From: Coriobacteriaceae bacterium
GTDB taxonomy: Bacteria > Actinomycetota > Coriobacteriia > Coriobacteriales > Coriobacteriaceae
Reading direction: 5' to 3'
DNA length: 7,733 nucleotides
Assembly: GCA_902835305.1 (NCBI GenBank)
Contig: CADFMD010000025.1
Location: 1-7,733 of the forward strand
Part shown: piece after piece, positions 5,747 to 7,733 of the stretch
Position numbering within the stretch: the stretch's first letter is position 1
Layout: each line of letters begins with the position of its first letter
Made by a program: the position numbers and the translations under genes
Notes under the pieces: generated by a model
What the model saw: the letters and a program-made list of their open reading frames with translations, nothing else
Databases searched by the model: none
Told to the model about the DNA's origin: nothing

Positions 5747-6322
5747 ATGGGTACTTTCGACAACCTCAGCCAGGACAACCTAGCGGCTATGGGCGATGCC
5801 CTTGAGGCATCGGCAGATCTCAAGGAACAGGCGGCGCGCGACCAGCTCCGCGTCGCCAAGGACATGCACAGCATCGCCGGCATCGCGAAGGAGATGCACT
5901 GTGCGTTGGTCGAGAACACCGACACCATGCGCGATATGAGCGAGGCGGTCATCGGTGCCGCCGAGCGAGCGGAGGATGCCTCAAACGTCGTTTACAGGGC
6001 TGTGGAGGCCCGCACGGTTGAGTGCCTGCGGGACGTGGAGAGGGCGGCTAAAAAGGCCGTTGAGAGCAGCCAGGCGAACGCCAAGCAGGCCGTCGATGAA
6101 CTCGAGAGCGCGAGGCGGTCGATGATTGTTGCGACCGTTGCGTGCGGCGTCGTGACCTGTGCCGCGTGCCTGATCGTCCTCCTGGTGGCCATTGGCTTCA
6201 TGTGGACCCAGATGAAGGCCGGGGCCGAGTGGCTTGGCGTCTGGGGCTGGGCGGCGCTGCTGCTGTCTATGGCCATCTGTGGGGCCATCGGATATTTCAT
6301 TGCAGTCAAGGTTCGTGGGTAG
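5747..6322 (+). CDS. Coiled-coil membrane protein of the mob operon, unknown function
   Basis: This 191-aa protein has no family I recognise. Residues 1-120 are almost entirely helical and rich in A, E, D, K and R, with heptad-like spacing (for example DVERAAKKAVESSQANAKQ, 96-114). Two hydrophobic segments follow: 126-152 (MIVATVACGVV onward) and 163-187 (LGVWGWAALLL onward), joined by a short loop. With few residues between them the protein is a hairpin in the membrane, the long helical head most likely in the cytoplasm because of the RR at 123-124 before the first segment. There is no signal peptide. GGAG stands 8 nt before the ATG, 21 bp after mobA. The position suggests a role in mobilization, such as coupling the relaxosome to the membrane, comparable in place to MobB of RSF1010, but this is inference. 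Confidence 0.75.
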   Translation: MGTFDNLSQDNLAAMGDALEASADLKEQAARDQLRVAKDMHSIAGIAKEMHCALVENTDTMRDMSEAVIGAAERAEDASNVVYRAVEARTVECLRDVERAAKKAVESSQANAKQAVDELESARRSMIVATVACGVVTCAACLIVLLVAIGFMWTQMKAGAEWLGVWGWAALLLSMAICGAIGYFIAVKVRG

Positions 6323-6324
6323 TC

Positions 6325-6753
6325 ATGGACGATATCGAGCTGCTCGATTGGCAGTTCAGGATTGCGAAGATGGGCCGCTCCGAGCTTGAGGTGACCCTCC
6401 GGGCCATGGCCGATCCCGATGCAAAACCGTTCTCGCTCCATGACCCGGAGGCTGTGGCGCGGCTCGCGCGCCAGTCGTTGATTGGAAGTACGGAGGCTAT
6501 GCTGAACCGTGTGTCTTCCAATGTTGGATCCGGGCCGGGCGGCGGCAAGAGAACCGTGACTGTCGACCTGCGCGGCTACTACGAGGCAAAGACTGCCGAG
6601 GACGCCGAGGCCCAGGACCGGGCCGATCGGGCCGAGATACGGGCCATGTGCGAGCGCAGACTCGCGCACATGCGGCATCGCGAAGAGCTCCGGCACGTTC
6701 CCGAGACGTCGCCACTAAAGGCGTTTATCACCGCGTACGAGGCATCGGAGTGA
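6325..6753 (+). CDS. Unknown 142-aa protein, last gene of the mob operon
   Basis: I do not recognise this protein. The ATG at 6325 is 2 nt after the previous stop, so coupling is likely; only a weak ribosome site (GTGGG) precedes it. The frame is open much further upstream, but that part lies within the membrane-protein gene in another frame. Residues 1-60 form predicted helices (DIELLDWQFRIAKMGRSELE, PEAVARLARQSLIGSTEAML), 61-77 are a glycine-rich linker (NVGSGPGGGKR), 78-83 a short strand TVTVDL, and 87-125 a long charged helix (AEDAEAQDRADRAEIRAM and after) that could be a coiled coil. No catalytic motif is seen. It ends 7 bp before array C. Its link to mobilization or to replication control is unknown. 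Confidence 0.7.
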   Translation: MDDIELLDWQFRIAKMGRSELEVTLRAMADPDAKPFSLHDPEAVARLARQSLIGSTEAMLNRVSSNVGSGPGGGKRTVTVDLRGYYEAKTAEDAEAQDRADRAEIRAMCERRLAHMRHREELRHVPETSPLKAFITAYEASE

Positions 6754-6760
6754 TCCTTTT

Positions 6761-6807
6761 TGTGTATATAGAATCTATATACAGTGTATATAGATTCTAT
6801 ATACACA
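6761..6807. promoter_or_regulatory. Array C: four phased TATATA boxes upstream of rep
   Basis: GTATATAG, CTATATAC, GTATATAG and CTATATAC have centres at 6767.5, 6778.5, 6789.5 and 6800.5, 11 bp apart. The whole is a perfect inverted repeat with 23-bp arms around one G (6784). Read at 22 bp it is also a tandem repeat of two, as iterons are. It sits 134 bp before the rep start and directly after the mob operon, and TTTTT follows at 6808-6812, so it might in addition end mob transcripts. Binding here by the RHH protein would tie partition to replication control; binding by Rep would make it the origin. Confidence 0.68.
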
Positions 6808-6868
6808 TTTTTAGGCGGAAAAGTGTAAAATATCATTTAACCTTAATATACGTCCTGCTTAGCCCGTA
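6808..6868. other. AT-rich stretch beside array C, candidate replication origin region
   Basis: The stretch from 6808 to 6850 is markedly AT-rich (AAAAGTGTAAAATATC and TTAACCTTAATATA), in contrast to the rest of the plasmid, and lies between array C and the rep leader. Repeats next to an AT-rich segment immediately before rep is the usual layout of an iteron origin, where the DNA first melts. Promoter-like hexamers (TAAAAT 6826-6831, TAATAT 6844-6849) are also present but no good -35 goes with them. Origin function is inferred from layout only. Confidence 0.42.
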
Positions 6869-6890
6869 GGGCACCCCCTCGGGGTCGCTC
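6862..6890 (+). promoter_or_regulatory. Hairpins in the rep leader
   Basis: GCCC-GTA-GGGC (6862-6872) and, in competition with it, a 9-bp stem with one bulge (6869-6877 with 6881-6890, core ACCCC-CTC-GGGGT) form in the leader about 50 nt before the rep start. The two share GGGC, so only one can form at a time. This is the kind of switch used in leader or antisense control of rep expression. No T run follows and no antisense promoter was established. Confidence 0.33.
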
Positions 6891-6940
6891 CTGAGGTTGT
6901 TTCCAGGGGAGTGTTGTTTTCATCTTAAAGGGGGCTTTGT

Positions 6941-7733
6941 ATGCCTGTTTCGAGAAAGCGTCGTAAGAGTTCCAGCGAGCATGATGGACGCTGGTATGAG
7001 AATGAGCGCCATGCAAATCAGGTGAGAAACGAGAAGTTGTTTGATGCCTATCGTTTGGGTTGGAGCTACTGCGATCCCGACACCTTTTATCACGCTATGT
7101 TTCCTGATGGGACTCTCCAGAAGAAGGGTAACGATTCCGATGGCAAGCCCAATGTCATTGTTCTTGAGGACACCGGTAAGGAGATAGAACGAGGAGTCGA
7201 CCCAAAGGGCAACAAACTTGTAAAACGCATTATGCATCGATACACGCTTCATGACGGTCTTGAAGAACTTGAAGAGCTTCGAAAGCTGTCGATTGAGCAG
7301 AACACGTTTATGTTTCTGGCTCCGGTCAGCTATTACGGCAAGAGTCGCAGCAGCCGTAATGCCCGATACTTGCATGCCATCATGATCGATCTCGATTACG
7401 TTGGCGAACGCGAGCTTGATAACTTGCTCCACCAGATGGAGCGTGGTGCAATTCCCTATGCCAACTATCTCGTCAGCTCAGGGACAGGCCTTCACGTCGT
7501 TTACCTTCTCGAACATCCAGTGCCGCTTATGACCCGCTACGTCACTGGTCTACAGGTCCTCAAGCGCGAGCTGACCGACCGAGTTTGGAACGCCAACACA
7601 AGCGCCAGCGACCCAGACAAGAAGCAGACTCAGGGCATCTTCCAAGGTTTCCGGATGGTCGGAAGCGCCACGAAGCTCAATGGAGACATCGGCAATCCAA
7701 AGATTAAGCAGCCGTATGTTGCCGAGTGTTTTT
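6941..7733 (+). CDS. Replication protein, AEP primase-like, N-terminal part (continues at position 1)
   Basis: This is the 5' part of a 696-aa plasmid replication protein; on the circle the gene is join(6941..7678,1..1353), because 7679-7733 duplicates 1-55. The ATG at 6941 follows an AAAGGGGG ribosome site with about 6 nt spacing. The first 246 residues carry what look like archaeo-eukaryotic primase motifs: MIDLDYV with D150 and D152 (the metal-binding hhDhD motif), SSGTGLHVVY with H185, and FRMVGSATK around R238-K245, as in plasmid Rep proteins of the RepB'/prim-pol type. Such proteins make primers or extend DNA at the origin. The N-terminus (MPVSRKRRKSSS) is basic. An AT-rich stretch and a box array lie just upstream. 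The catalytic assignment rests on motif reading only; no helicase Walker motif is visible, so a host helicase is presumably recruited. Function as replication initiator is well supported; the exact family is not. Confidence 0.88.
   Translation, partial: MPVSRKRRKSSSEHDGRWYENERHANQVRNEKLFDAYRLGWSYCDPDTFYHAMFPDGTLQKKGNDSDGKPNVIVLEDTGKEIERGVDPKGNKLVKRIMHRYTLHDGLEELEELRKLSIEQNTFMFLAPVSYYGKSRSSRNARYLHAIMIDLDYVGERELDNLLHQMERGAIPYANYLVSSGTGLHVVYLLEHPVPLMTRYVTGLQVLKRELTDRVWNANTSASDPDKKQTQGIFQGFRMVGSATKLNGDIGNPKIKQPYVAECF
7679..7733. repeat. Terminal 55-bp overlap marking a circular molecule
   Basis: These 55 bases are identical to bases 1-55. The replication gene reads in phase through the join, so this is the overlap left when a circular sequence is written linearly rather than a biological direct repeat. 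A length of 55 is also a common assembler k-mer size. The plasmid is therefore about 7,678 bp and no gene is truncated at either end. Confidence 0.93.

Noticed and set aside
5992..6696. Leftward 234-aa frame across the end of the mob operon
   Set aside because: It is antisense to two coupled genes with proper starts and has neither a ribosome site nor a domain.
6920..7432. Leftward 170-aa hydrophobic frame opposite the start of rep
   Set aside because: It is antisense to the primase motifs of rep; its hydrophobic look arises from complementing charged codons.

Overview
The window is a complete small circular plasmid written out linearly. Its first 55 bases (1-55) recur exactly as its last 55 (7679-7733), and an open reading frame runs in phase through the seam, so the true circle is about 7,678 bp. 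All core functions are mobilization, replication and maintenance; I see no resistance, metabolic or transposase genes. The host is not named by the sequence. The G+C-rich mob region, the MobA/MobL relaxase and a toxin that resembles actinobacterial ones suggest a gut-type actinobacterium such as a Coriobacteriia member, but this is a low-confidence inference.

Layout, reading the circle from the replication gene: join(6941..7678,1..1353) encodes a 696-aa replication protein with an archaeo-eukaryotic-primase (AEP)-like N-terminal domain and a C-terminal helix-turn-helix. It is followed by a partition operon: a 208-aa ParA ATPase (1415-2041) overlapping an 82-aa ribbon-helix-helix (RHH) partner (2031-2279). 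A strong hairpin (2414-2442) separates this from a leftward block: a toxin-first toxin-antitoxin pair (3000 to 2462), and further out an accessory mobilization gene (3898-3527) coupled to an unknown acidic-tailed protein (3530-3063). At 3961-4028 lies an oriT whose core is identical to the IncQ (RSF1010/R1162-type) nic core as I recall it. Rightward from it runs the relaxase gene mobA (4277-5725), a two-helix membrane/coiled-coil protein (5747-6322) and a 142-aa unknown (6325-6753).

The most striking feature is three clusters of a short palindromic box, (G/C)TATATA(G/C), repeated with an exact 11-bp centre-to-centre period: four boxes at 1335-1376, five at 2272-2323 and four at 6764-6804. They sit at the boundaries mob|rep, rep|par and par|terminator, so the replication and partition modules are each bracketed by arrays. 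The rep and RHH stop codons lie inside boxes. One turn of DNA per box fits cooperative binding by an RHH dimer (centromere and operator). The alternative reading is 22-bp Rep iterons, especially for the cluster beside an AT-rich stretch upstream of rep.

How the parts fit: Rep starts replication, probably near 6761-6850; ParA and its RHH partner segregate the plasmid and may also repress at all three arrays; the toxin-antitoxin pair penalizes loss; oriT, MobA and the accessory protein make the plasmid mobilizable by a helper conjugation apparatus that it does not encode. If nicking follows the IncQ rule, the leftward genes (accessory protein, acidic protein, toxin-antitoxin) are the first to enter a recipient.
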